From JAAXKN01 sp036261625 (GTDB lineage Bacteria > Bacteroidota > Ignavibacteria > Ignavibacteriales > SURF-24), in NCBI GenBank assembly GCA_036261625.1, contig DATAKL010000044.1:165997-229996 (forward strand): a stretch of DNA of 64,000 bases, written 5' to 3'. Position numbers and translations under genes: made by a program. Under the pieces are notes generated by a model. It searched no databases and was not told the DNA's origin. It saw only the letters and a program-made list of their open reading frames with translations. The stretch's first letter is position 1. The number at the start of each line of letters is the position of its first letter. Below, in pieces: positions 41,068 through 49,087 of the stretch.

Positions 41068-42915
41068 ATGAAAATAAAATTGCTATTGGCAGTTCTGCTG
41101 ACTGCCTTTACAAGTTACTTTGCACAGACGGGAAATTTCCGCTTCGCCTGGATGAGCGATCTTCATGTGGGAAGCGCTACAGGTGAAAAAGACCTCAGGC
41201 GATCGGTTGAAGATATAAATAAACTTGACAGCATTAGCTTTACAATCATATCCGGCGACATTACGCAGACAGGAAAGGGAAGCGACCTGCGACTGGCGAA
41301 ATCCATTTTAGACGCCCTGAAAAAACCTTATTATATAATTCCGGGCAATCATGACACCAAGTGGTCGGAATCAGGCGCTACAGATTTTATTAAGCTCTGG
41401 GGACATGACCGCTTTACCTTCCGCTATTCGGGCATATTGTTCATTGGGATGCACGAGGGCCCCTTAATGAGAATGGCCGACGGACATTTTGCGCCTGAGG
41501 ACTTGCGCTGGCTTGACTCCACACTTGCAAAGGTGGATAAAACTGAACCGGTCTTTATTGTCACTCATTACCCGGTTGAAGATGAAATAGATAACTGGTA
41601 CGAACTCATCGACAGGATAAAACCATTTAACGTTGAAGTCATTCTTGTAGGCCACGGCCATGCAAACAGGAAGCTTAACTTTGAGGGGATTAAAGGGATT
41701 ATGGGCCGCTCTAATCTGAGAGCAGGAAAACCAGTCGGCGGCTACAACCTGGTTCAGGTTGAAGATGGCAGCATGCATTTTTCTGAAAGAATTCCGGGGG
41801 TGAAAACATTGCCCGAATGGAACAGAATAACTCTTGAAAAGGTAAACTACCTGGCCGACACAACAAAATATAAACGCCCGGACTTCTCCATAAACAAGCT
41901 TAATCCAAATGTGAATGTTAAATGGAGAAAGGAAACAGGATACACTATTACTTCAGCACCGGCAGTTTATAAAAACATGGCTGTCGTTGGAAACACAAGC
42001 GGTAATGTGTATGCCTTTTCATTAAAAGACGGCTCTAAGGTCTGGAGTTATAAGACCGGTTCGGCAGTCCTTTCTTCTGCTGAAATTTCAGGAGAAAAAG
42101 TTGTTCTGGCAAGCGCCGACAGCAATATATACTGCCTTAATCTTAAGAACGGAAAATTTCTCTGGAAATATAAAACCAACGCTGCCGTTGTTGCTGTCCC
42201 GGTTGTATCAGATGGAACAGTATACATTGGAAGCAGCGACAACACATTCAGGGCTTTAAGTTTAGGTACAGGTAAACTCCGGTGGGCTTTTAACGGCCTA
42301 GAGGGCTTTGTAGAGGCTAAACCGCTTGTTTACCAGGATAAGGTTATCTTCGGTGCGTGGGATTCATATTTGTATGCACTGGATAAAAAATCGGGTAAAC
42401 TCCTCTGGAAGTGGAACAACGGAAATGAGGAAGTTCTCTATTCTCCATCTGCATGCTATCCTGTTGCCTCAATGGGAAAAGTTTTCATTGTTGCCCCCGA
42501 CAGGTATATGACGGCTTTGGATGCCAATACGGGGAAAGTTGTCTGGAGGACTAACAGGTTCAAGGTGCGTGAATCCATTGGAATTTCACAGGATGGAAAG
42601 TCAATATATGCAAGATGCATGACCGATACGGTAATAGCAGTTCCGGCAAAGGAAAACAGCTTTAAGACTTTCTGGGCTCGAGACGTTAAGTACGGCTACG
42701 ACATAGACCCCAATATGCCGGAGGAAAAACAGGGCCAGGTGTTCTTTGGAACCAAGAACGGCTTCGTCTATGCGCTTGATAATAAAACGGGAAAGACTCT
42801 CTGGACTTACCGCACTGGCGAGGCGCTCGTAAATAACCTGGCCGTGATTGATAAGAATAATGTGATCGTGACTACAATGGACGGAAGCGTCTTAAGGATA
42901 ACAATTAAAAATTAA
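41068..42915 (+). CDS. exported metallophosphoesterase fused to a PQQ-type beta-propeller
   Basis: 615 residues. Signal peptide (KIKLLLAVLLTAFTSYFA, then Q). Calcineurin-like phosphoesterase (about 22-260) with all motif blocks: DLHVG, GDITQTG, GNHDTKW, THYPVE and GHGHANRK. Then a propeller (about 290-615) with repeated blades of the form V-Y-A-L/F-S-L-K-D-G-S-K-V-W-S-Y-K-T-G, including NIYCLNLKNGKFLWKYKT and YLYALDKKSGKLLWKW. PQQ cofactor residues are not evident, so the propeller may be a binding platform. Periplasmic or outer-surface; substrate unknown. AGGTAAG precedes the ATG. Confidence 0.9.
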   Translation: MKIKLLLAVLLTAFTSYFAQTGNFRFAWMSDLHVGSATGEKDLRRSVEDINKLDSISFTIISGDITQTGKGSDLRLAKSILDALKKPYYIIPGNHDTKWSESGATDFIKLWGHDRFTFRYSGILFIGMHEGPLMRMADGHFAPEDLRWLDSTLAKVDKTEPVFIVTHYPVEDEIDNWYELIDRIKPFNVEVILVGHGHANRKLNFEGIKGIMGRSNLRAGKPVGGYNLVQVEDGSMHFSERIPGVKTLPEWNRITLEKVNYLADTTKYKRPDFSINKLNPNVNVKWRKETGYTITSAPAVYKNMAVVGNTSGNVYAFSLKDGSKVWSYKTGSAVLSSAEISGEKVVLASADSNIYCLNLKNGKFLWKYKTNAAVVAVPVVSDGTVYIGSSDNTFRALSLGTGKLRWAFNGLEGFVEAKPLVYQDKVIFGAWDSYLYALDKKSGKLLWKWNNGNEEVLYSPSACYPVASMGKVFIVAPDRYMTALDANTGKVVWRTNRFKVRESIGISQDGKSIYARCMTDTVIAVPAKENSFKTFWARDVKYGYDIDPNMPEEKQGQVFFGTKNGFVYALDNKTGKTLWTYRTGEALVNNLAVIDKNNVIVTTMDGSVLRITIKN

Positions 42916-42931
42916 AAATTAAAAATTAAAA
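42904..42931. repeat. tandem 7-base repeat at the stop codon
   Basis: Four copies of ATTAAAA in a row (42904-42931). The repeat encodes the last codons and stop of the phosphoesterase-propeller gene, and a further ATTAAAA occurs at 42953. Copy number change would alter only the untranslated tail. Confidence 0.7.
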
Positions 42932-42970
42932 AGTGGAAGACAATTAAAAACGTCAGTTGAGAAAATATTT

Positions 42971-44167
42971 ATGTCTGTAATTCATGAAAAAAGAAAAATA
43001 CTTGTAAGCTGCCCGCAGAGAATAGCTCCCATACTGAAGGAAGAGATAGCTCAATTGGGCTACCCTGTAGTTTCGGAATCGGAAACCTTTATTGAGACTG
43101 AGGGTACATTTGAAGACACTATGAGGCTTAACCTTTTTGTAAGGACAGCCCACAGGGTGCTTTTCTTCCTTGAGGAGTTTCCCGCCTCAACGCCGGATGA
43201 ACTCTATAAGGGATTTAAGAAAATTAAATGGGAAGACTATATAGATAAAGACGGCTATATAAGTGTTTCTTCTTATGCCGAACATCCATCGGTAAAGGAC
43301 ACACGGTTTCCAAACCTTAAGGCCAAGGATGCAATTGTCGACCGATTCAGGGAAAAGTTCGGCATGAGACCCGACTCAGGCTCGGAAAGAAAGGGCGTAA
43401 TGATCTACTTCTACTGGGTGCGCAACCACTGCCAGGTTTTCTTTGATACCTCAGGCGTAACGCTTACCAAAAGAAACTACAGGAAAATTCCCTACAAGGC
43501 TCCAATGCAGGAGGCTCTTGCCGCAGCGGTTTTAATTGCCGCGGGATGGGATGGAAAAGGGAATTTTGTAAACCCCATGTGCGGAAGCGGAACCCTTGCA
43601 ATTGAGGCTGCCCTGATGGGATTAAATAAGGCCCCGGGACTCTTAAGAAGCGATTATGCATTTATGCATATAAAGGGTTTTGACAAGGAGGTCTGGAATA
43701 AGGTGCGTCAGGAGGCAAGGCTGCAGGGTAGAAAGAAACTCGAAGGTAAAATAATAGCTACAGACTTAAGCCGGGAGGCCGTAAAGTCAGCCATACAGAA
43801 TGCCAGAACTGCAGGCGTTGATCACCTGATAGAGTTTAAGGTGTGCGACTTCAGGGAAACCGAAGTCCCTTATGGCGGCGGCAGGGTGCTCCTTAATCCT
43901 GAGTACGGCGAAAGGCTCGGAGAGGAAAGGGAACTTGAACCGATCTATAAGGGAATAGGCGACTTTTTTAAGCAGAAGTGCCAGGGCTATATGGGCTATG
44001 TATTTACGGGCAACCTGAACCTTGCCAAGAAGATAGGGCTCAGGACAAAAAGGAGAATCCCTTTTTTCAACGGGAAAATTGACTGCCGACTCCTGGAATA
44101 TGAACTCTATGAAGGAACCAGGAAAGGCCCCAGACTAACTGAGGAAGAAGAAGCTTCCGGCCTTTGA
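42971..44167 (+). CDS. THUMP-domain class I SAM RNA methyltransferase (RlmL/TrmN-like)
   Basis: 398 residues. N-terminal ferredoxin-like/THUMP region (1-165: VSCPQRIAPILKEEI, then DTMRLNLFVRTAHRV), then the UPF0020 methyltransferase with AAAVLIAAGW, NPMCGSGTLAIEAAL near residue 200 and IIATDLSREAV near residue 260. The catalytic tetrad position, usually NPPY, reads NPEYGERLGEE near residue 309. The family adds N2-methyl groups to guanosine in 23S rRNA or tRNA. The NPEY variant may be normal for this subfamily. Its last codons form the first arm of a terminator-like hairpin. Confidence 0.85.
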   Translation: MSVIHEKRKILVSCPQRIAPILKEEIAQLGYPVVSESETFIETEGTFEDTMRLNLFVRTAHRVLFFLEEFPASTPDELYKGFKKIKWEDYIDKDGYISVSSYAEHPSVKDTRFPNLKAKDAIVDRFREKFGMRPDSGSERKGVMIYFYWVRNHCQVFFDTSGVTLTKRNYRKIPYKAPMQEALAAAVLIAAGWDGKGNFVNPMCGSGTLAIEAALMGLNKAPGLLRSDYAFMHIKGFDKEVWNKVRQEARLQGRKKLEGKIIATDLSREAVKSAIQNARTAGVDHLIEFKVCDFRETEVPYGGGRVLLNPEYGERLGEERELEPIYKGIGDFFKQKCQGYMGYVFTGNLNLAKKIGLRTKRRIPFFNGKIDCRLLEYELYEGTRKGPRLTEEEEASGL

Positions 44168-44190
44168 ACCGCCGGCTTCTTTTACTTTTC
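44150..44190 (+). terminator. terminator overlapping the end of the THUMP methyltransferase gene
   Basis: Imperfect stem GAAG-CCGGC (44150-44161, with a CTT bulge) with GCCGGCTTC (44171-44179), then TTTTACTTTTC. The stop codon lies in the loop. Confidence 0.5.
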
Positions 44191-44253
44191 ATTAAATGAA
44201 TAATTTCATTAACTTGTGACAACAAAAATACAATTTAAGGGTTTTTCAGATAT

Positions 44254-44889
44254 ATGCAGGACTTTAATAATTTTATCCTTGTAGATCATCCGCTCATAAA
44301 AAGAGACCTTACGATCTTAAGAGATAAAGATACCGATCAGAACAATTTCAGAATAGCTTTAAGAAGAGTTTCTTCAGTACTTGCCTTTGAAATCAGCAAG
44401 AGCTTCAAGGTTGACACATTTGAAGTTGAAACGCCATTAGAAAAAACCGATGGCTATAGACTGGCTCAGGATATAGTGCTGGTGCCCGTCTTAAGAGCGG
44501 GCCTAAGCATGGTAAATGCATTCCTCGAAATAATTCCTGAGGCAAAAGTGGGCCACATTGGAATCCAGCGAAATGAGGTTACCTTAGAGCCGGTGGATTA
44601 TTATTACAAGACACCAAAGAATATTGATATTGCAAAAGTGATTTTACTCGATCCCATGCTTGCTACAGGCGGAAGCGGCGCTGCAGCATTGAATTTCTTA
44701 AAGAAAAGAGGCGCCGTTGAATGCATTTTTGCCTGCCTGGTGGCCTCGCCTCAGGGGATTAAGAAAATTGAAAGCGTGCACCCGGATGTAAAAATCTATT
44801 CGGCTGCTTTAGACAGAACGTTAAACGACAAAGGCTATATTCTGCCAGGTTTAGGAGATGCCGGTGACAGGACCTTTGGCACATTATAA
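44254..44889 (+). CDS. upp: uracil phosphoribosyltransferase
   Basis: 211 residues. LVDHPLIKRDLTILRD near residue 9, VPVLRAGLSMV near residue 75, the PRPP loop VILLDPMLATGGSG (129-142) and a C-terminal GYILPGLGDAGDR near residue 194 that binds uracil. These are unmistakable Upp features. It salvages uracil to UMP with PRPP. Its 3' end overlaps the next gene by 32 bases if that gene uses the upstream start, which suggests one transcript. Confidence 0.96.
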   Translation: MQDFNNFILVDHPLIKRDLTILRDKDTDQNNFRIALRRVSSVLAFEISKSFKVDTFEVETPLEKTDGYRLAQDIVLVPVLRAGLSMVNAFLEIIPEAKVGHIGIQRNEVTLEPVDYYYKTPKNIDIAKVILLDPMLATGGSGAAALNFLKKRGAVECIFACLVASPQGIKKIESVHPDVKIYSAALDRTLNDKGYILPGLGDAGDRTFGTL

Positions 44890-45907
44890 ACGGCAGTTAA
44901 TGCTGCTGGTATTTTCGGGGATTTTCTTCTCAGGGTCACTCTTTGCCCAGCAGTATCCGGATCCTAAGGTCGACTATCTTTTAAGGAGCGGCATAAATAA
45001 AATCATGTCCCGCGATTACGATGAAGCTGAAACTGTCTTCCGGAAACTGGACGAGAGTTATCCTGATCTTCCGCTCGGCAATATCTACCTGGCGGCAAAT
45101 AAGATAGCTCTGGCCGCCGATAACGGAGAAGCCTTCGACGAGAAATATATCGACTCAAAGTTTGATGAGGCGGAAAAGCAGATTGACAAACTTCTCTCAA
45201 AAAATGAAAATAACCCCTGGCACCAGTACTTTGCGGCGCTTCAAAAGGGGTATTATGCCTATTACAAGGCCCTGAATAAGGATTATATATCAGCTTTTTC
45301 CAACGGACTTTCTTCAGTGTCGAAATTTGAAAAATGCCTGAAACTCGACTCCTCGTTCTACGAGGCATACATTGCAATAGGCTCCTACAAATACTGGAAA
45401 AGCGCAAAGACGGAATTTTTAAGGTGGCTGCCCTTTGTAAGTGATGAAAAGGAGCTGGGCATTAAGTATCTCAAAATGGCGCTCTCAAAAAAGACCTACA
45501 ACTACGTTCTGGCCGAAAATTCACTTATGTGGATATATCTCAATCAGAAAGAGTATCAGAAGGCTGTTTCTCTGTCTGAGAGTGTCCTCAGGGAATATCC
45601 TGAGAACAGATCCTTCAAGTGGGGCCTGGGGCAGGCTTTACAAAGGACAAATAAAGCCAGGGCAATTGAGGTCTTTACCGGGCTGCTCAAATCCTTTACA
45701 GATCAGAAGAATAATAACCATTATAATGAAATTATACTGAAGAACCGCCTTGCAGTTCTTTATCACGAAACAGGCAACGATAAGAAGGCTCTGCAGATGT
45801 GCAATGAAATACTCTCCACTACGCAGCTCTCGGAATATGTCAAAGACAGGCTGGATGACCGCATGGACAGGGTAAAAAAGTTCAAAGAAGAACTAATGCA
45901 GCAGTAA
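44858..45907 (+). CDS. exported TPR-like protein of unknown function
   Basis: 349 residues from the ATG at 44858, which gives a signal peptide with basic residues (HYKRQ) before the hydrophobic core (LMLLVFSGIFFSGSLFA); an internal ATG at 44900 would lack them. The mature part is a helical-repeat protein of TPR type: INKIMSRDYDEAETVFRKLDESYPD (quoted in part) near residue 47, GLSSVSKFEKCLKLDSSFYEAYIAIGSYKYW in the middle (quoted in part), and NQKEYQKAVSLSESVLREYPEN. Likely a periplasmic scaffold. Overlaps upp by 32 bases on the same strand. Specific role unknown. Confidence 0.75.
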   Translation: MPVTGPLAHYKRQLMLLVFSGIFFSGSLFAQQYPDPKVDYLLRSGINKIMSRDYDEAETVFRKLDESYPDLPLGNIYLAANKIALAADNGEAFDEKYIDSKFDEAEKQIDKLLSKNENNPWHQYFAALQKGYYAYYKALNKDYISAFSNGLSSVSKFEKCLKLDSSFYEAYIAIGSYKYWKSAKTEFLRWLPFVSDEKELGIKYLKMALSKKTYNYVLAENSLMWIYLNQKEYQKAVSLSESVLREYPENRSFKWGLGQALQRTNKARAIEVFTGLLKSFTDQKNNNHYNEIILKNRLAVLYHETGNDKKALQMCNEILSTTQLSEYVKDRLDDRMDRVKKFKEELMQQ

Positions 45908-45994
45908 AATTGTTTTGGTTTTTGAAAGTGAACCACATAAAGCAGTTGATTTTGAAAAAATAAACCTTAAATTTAGCTTGAATTCAGGATAAAT

Positions 45995-48175
45995 ATGGCC
46001 TTAGGAGTAACAAAAAACAAACGGATCTATGAGGACCTGCTGGAGACTTGCAGGCACAACCTTCCGAGCGTTGACGAAGCAGCGCTGAAGAAAGCCTTTG
46101 AACTCAGCTATGAAGCCCATAAAAACGACTTCAGGGCATCCGGTGAGCCATATTTTAACCACCCTTACGAAGTTGCAATGATTGTGGCCAAGGAGATCCC
46201 TTTGGATGATGTTTCAGTCATCAGCGCCCTGCTGCACGACGTTGTGGAAGATACGGATATCGACCTCTCATTCATTGCCAAGGAATTCGGCAAGGAGGTG
46301 GCTGAAATTGTGGACGGCGTTACAAAAATAGGCGGGGTCTTCAAAGGGCAGGACATTTCCCAGGCCGAGAACTACCGCAAACTCCTTCTTTCAATGGTCA
46401 AGGACGTAAGGGTAATTCTTGTCAAGTTTGCCGACCGCCTGCATAATATGCGCACGCTGGAATTTGTAAATCCTGAAAAACAGAGAAGAATTGCCTCTGA
46501 GACTATCGAAATCTATGCTCCTTTTGCACACCGATTCGGTCTTGCACGCGTAAAGTGGGAACTGGAGGACCTGTCCTTCAAATATCTCAATAAGGAAGCC
46601 TACGACGACCTGGCGCGTAAAATAAAGAATAAAAGGCGCGAGCGCGAGACTTACATAAACAAGTTTAGCGTCCCTATACTTGAAAAACTGAAGGAGCACG
46701 GCCTTAAGTTTGAAATTAACGGGCGCCCGAAACACCTATACAGCATCTACAGGAAGATGATTAAGAGGAACAAGCCTTTTGAGGAGATCTACGACCTTTT
46801 TGCAGTCAGGATTATCCTTGAAAGCAACGATTCAAACGAGTGCTATTATGTTCTGGGCATCATAAACCAGATCTATATTCCTGTGCCGGACCGGTTTAAG
46901 GATTATGTGGCAATCCCCAAGACAAACGACTATCAGTCGATCCACACCACTGTAATCGGTCCCGAGGGGAAGCTTGTTGAAGTGCAGATCCGCACGAGGA
47001 AAATGCACGAAGTGGCTGAAAAAGGCGTGGCGGCTCACTGGAAATACAAGGAAAATAAGTTTACTTCCGATTCCGAACTGGAAAACTGGGTTAACTGGAT
47101 CAGGGAAGTCTTTGAAAACGGTCCCAGGGAAGAGGCGAGCAAGGAGATCCTGGCCAGCTTCAAGCTCAATCTCTACCAGGATGAGATCTATGTCTTTACC
47201 CCGAAGGGGGATTTAAGAAGGCTTCCTGTAAATTCCACTCCGGTGGACTTTGCCTTTGAGATCCACAGCAAGGTGGGCTACCACTGCATAGGCGCAAAAG
47301 TAAACGGAAAGATTGTTCCCCTGGATACAATACTCCACAGCGGCGACCAGCTGGAAATTATAACAAGCAAGAACCAGCACCCGAACCGTAGCTGGGCAAT
47401 GTTCGTTACGACGCATAAGGCCAAGGCTGCAATTAGAAGATGGATTAATAAGGAAGAAGAGCAGCTCGTGCAGTCGGGTAAGGAACTCTGGGAGAAGAAG
47501 GTCAGGAAGCTGAAACTCTCCTTCAGCTCCGATGACACAATTAAACTTGCTAAAAGCCTGAAATATGACGGCTCAGGGCAGCTTTTTAAGGCAATTGCGC
47601 AGGAGAAAGTGAACCTGGATGAAGTTCTTGCCCCGAAGAAGGAAAAAGAGGCCAAGGACGCCATCTCAGAAATGGAATTCGACAGTTTTGCCAATATTGC
47701 AAGAACAGATTTAGGCGGCATTCTTGTAGACGGCAAAAGCGAGAACGTGATGTACAGCTTTGCAAAATGCTGCAGCCCGATCCCGGGGGATCCGATTGTG
47801 GGGTATATAACTATTGGAGAGGGGATTAAAATCCACAGAAAAACATGCGATGACCTGATAAACATCGTGAAAAAAGGGGAAAACAGGCTTGTTCCCGTGC
47901 AGTGGCCCACAGTTGACAGCAATCTTTTTGTTGCGGGCCTTACAATTGTCGGCGAGGACGTTCCCGGCATATTAAAGGACATTTCCCACAGCATTACATC
48001 ATATCAGAATACAAATATCAAAAGCGTGAACATTGTTGCCAATAACTCGATGTTCAAGGGCACGATAACCCTTTATGTAAAGAATCTGGATCACCTCTCC
48101 AGGATAATTGAAAGGCTTAAGAAGAACAAGGGGATTTATACTGTTGAGCGTTTTGACAGTACAAACCTTGTTTAA
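45995..48175 (+). CDS. rel: RelA/SpoT-family (p)ppGpp synthetase/hydrolase
   Basis: 726 residues, full-length long RSH. HD hydrolase: HPYEVAMIV near residue 51, LLHDVVEDTD near residue 75 and KFADRLHNMRTL near residue 143, so hydrolysis looks intact. Synthetase: GRPKHLYSIYRKM near residue 240, DLFAVRII near residue 265, DYVAIPKTNDYQSIHT near residue 303 and EVQIRTRKMHEVAEKGVAAHW (quoted in part). Then TGS (about 390-450), a helical/zinc-finger region with CCSPIPGDP near residue 592, and C-terminal ACT (about 650-725). It makes and degrades the stringent-response alarmone. ruvX follows 29 bases later. Confidence 0.96.
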   Translation: MALGVTKNKRIYEDLLETCRHNLPSVDEAALKKAFELSYEAHKNDFRASGEPYFNHPYEVAMIVAKEIPLDDVSVISALLHDVVEDTDIDLSFIAKEFGKEVAEIVDGVTKIGGVFKGQDISQAENYRKLLLSMVKDVRVILVKFADRLHNMRTLEFVNPEKQRRIASETIEIYAPFAHRFGLARVKWELEDLSFKYLNKEAYDDLARKIKNKRRERETYINKFSVPILEKLKEHGLKFEINGRPKHLYSIYRKMIKRNKPFEEIYDLFAVRIILESNDSNECYYVLGIINQIYIPVPDRFKDYVAIPKTNDYQSIHTTVIGPEGKLVEVQIRTRKMHEVAEKGVAAHWKYKENKFTSDSELENWVNWIREVFENGPREEASKEILASFKLNLYQDEIYVFTPKGDLRRLPVNSTPVDFAFEIHSKVGYHCIGAKVNGKIVPLDTILHSGDQLEIITSKNQHPNRSWAMFVTTHKAKAAIRRWINKEEEQLVQSGKELWEKKVRKLKLSFSSDDTIKLAKSLKYDGSGQLFKAIAQEKVNLDEVLAPKKEKEAKDAISEMEFDSFANIARTDLGGILVDGKSENVMYSFAKCCSPIPGDPIVGYITIGEGIKIHRKTCDDLINIVKKGENRLVPVQWPTVDSNLFVAGLTIVGEDVPGILKDISHSITSYQNTNIKSVNIVANNSMFKGTITLYVKNLDHLSRIIERLKKNKGIYTVERFDSTNLV

Positions 48176-48204
48176 GCAGTAATTGTTAATAAATTAAGAG
48201 TTTT

Positions 48205-48648
48205 ATGGATCTTTATTCTCAGGATCAGCAAAGGATAATGGCAATTGATTACGGCGAAAAAAGAGTTGGAATTGCCCTTTGCGATCCTCTAAGGATATTT
48301 GCATACCCGTTTAAGACCATTCTAAACGATCAGAATTTCCGGACGAATCTTTTGTCGATTATAAAGGAAAACGGCGTGAAGTTAATTTTATTGGGCTATC
48401 CCTTAAAAGAAAACGGAATGAAAACCGACATAACTGAAGCCGTTGAGAATTTTAAGACAGAGCTTGAAGGGCTCTCAGGCCTCCCGGTTGTATTAAGGGA
48501 TGAGCGCTACACATCCGCCATCGCCAAAGAGCGCATAATTGAAAGTGTCACAAGTAAAAAGAAAAGACGTGACAAGGGGCTTCTGGACCGTAATGCCGCC
48601 TCCATAATTCTGCAGGATTACCTGGACGAAAACCCGAAAAAGTCCTGA
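48205..48648 (+). CDS. ruvX: YqgF/RuvX RNase H-like nuclease
   Basis: 147 residues. First catalytic Asp in MAIDYGEKRVGIALCDP (12-28), LGYPLKENG near residue 63 with the Gly-Pro-type turn, DERYTSAIA near residue 106 with the second acid, and the final LLDRNAASIILQDYL near residue 127 with the third. The family includes pre-16S rRNA processing nucleases and was earlier predicted to resolve Holliday junctions. Likely co-transcribed with rel. A palindromic element that can act as a terminator follows 8 bases after the stop. Confidence 0.92.
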   Translation: MDLYSQDQQRIMAIDYGEKRVGIALCDPLRIFAYPFKTILNDQNFRTNLLSIIKENGVKLILLGYPLKENGMKTDITEAVENFKTELEGLSGLPVVLRDERYTSAIAKERIIESVTSKKKRRDKGLLDRNAASIILQDYLDENPKKS

Positions 48649-48656
48649 ACCAGTGC

Positions 48657-48688
48657 GGCGCCAGGAACCATTTCCTGGCGCCATTCCG
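48657..48688 (+). repeat. 30-base palindromic element, direct copy, probably also a terminator
   Basis: Perfect 11-base-pair stem GGCGCCAGGAA/TTCCTGGCGCC (48657-48667 and 48672-48682) with loop CCAT. The bases 48659-48688 are identical to the reverse complement of 24511-24540. A T-rich stretch (TTTTCAGTTTTTT) follows, so it may end the ruvX transcript. Confidence 0.75.
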
Positions 48689-48733
48689 AGTTTTCAGTTT
48701 TTTCCGAATTTAGAAATAAGATTCTCTAAATTC

Positions 48734-48764
48734 TTGACATTTATTCCTTTATAAATTATTTTCG
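48734..48764 (+). promoter_or_regulatory. promoter of the BMC shell genes
   Basis: TTGACA at 48734-48739 and, 17 bases on, TATTTT, extended to TATTTTCG at 48757-48764. It fits both a sigma70-type and a Bacteroidota TTG-N20-TAnnTTTG-type reading. The start codon is 33 bases downstream, with an AGGAG ribosome site in between, so the shell genes look independently and well expressed. Confidence 0.5.
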
Positions 48765-48796
48765 ATGCTACAATTAAACGAAATTAGGAGCACTTT

Positions 48797-49081
48797 ATGA
48801 CACTTGATGCACTTGGAATGATAGAAACCAAAGGTTTGGTTGGTGCAGTTGAAGCTGCTGATGCCATGGTAAAGGCAGCCAAAGTTGAATTATTAGGCAA
48901 AGAGACTATCGGCGGCGGTTATGTTACCGTTATGGTCAGAGGCGATGTTGGTGCTGTTAAGGCGGCTACAGATGCCGGTGCTGCAGCAGCTCAGAGAGTG
49001 GGAGAGCTGGTTTCTGTGCATGTCATCCCGCGTCCTCACAGCGATGTTGAACTTATCCTTCCTAAAAGACCAAAAGTATAA
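48797..49081 (+). CDS. bacterial microcompartment hexameric shell protein (BMC-H, PduA/EutM type)
   Basis: 94 residues, a single Pfam00936-type BMC domain. It starts LDALGMIETKGLVGAVEAADAMVKAA (quoted in part), has the pore loop KETIGGG (35-41), VTVMVRGDVGAVKAATDAGA, and closes HVIPRPHSDVE, all standard for canonical BMC-H. Six copies make a tile with a central pore lined by the GGG loop. Strong AGGAG ribosome site 7 bases upstream. The next gene, 6 bases later, encodes a second BMC protein. No signature enzyme, aldehyde dehydrogenase or BMC-P gene is adjacent. Confidence 0.96.
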   Translation: MTLDALGMIETKGLVGAVEAADAMVKAAKVELLGKETIGGGYVTVMVRGDVGAVKAATDAGAAAAQRVGELVSVHVIPRPHSDVELILPKRPKV

Positions 49082-49087
49082 TATTAT

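Noticed and set aside
47278..47994. Long antisense frame opposite rel
   Set aside because: Ser/Pro-rich translation opposite a conserved TGS/ACT region; codon bias mirrors the real gene.
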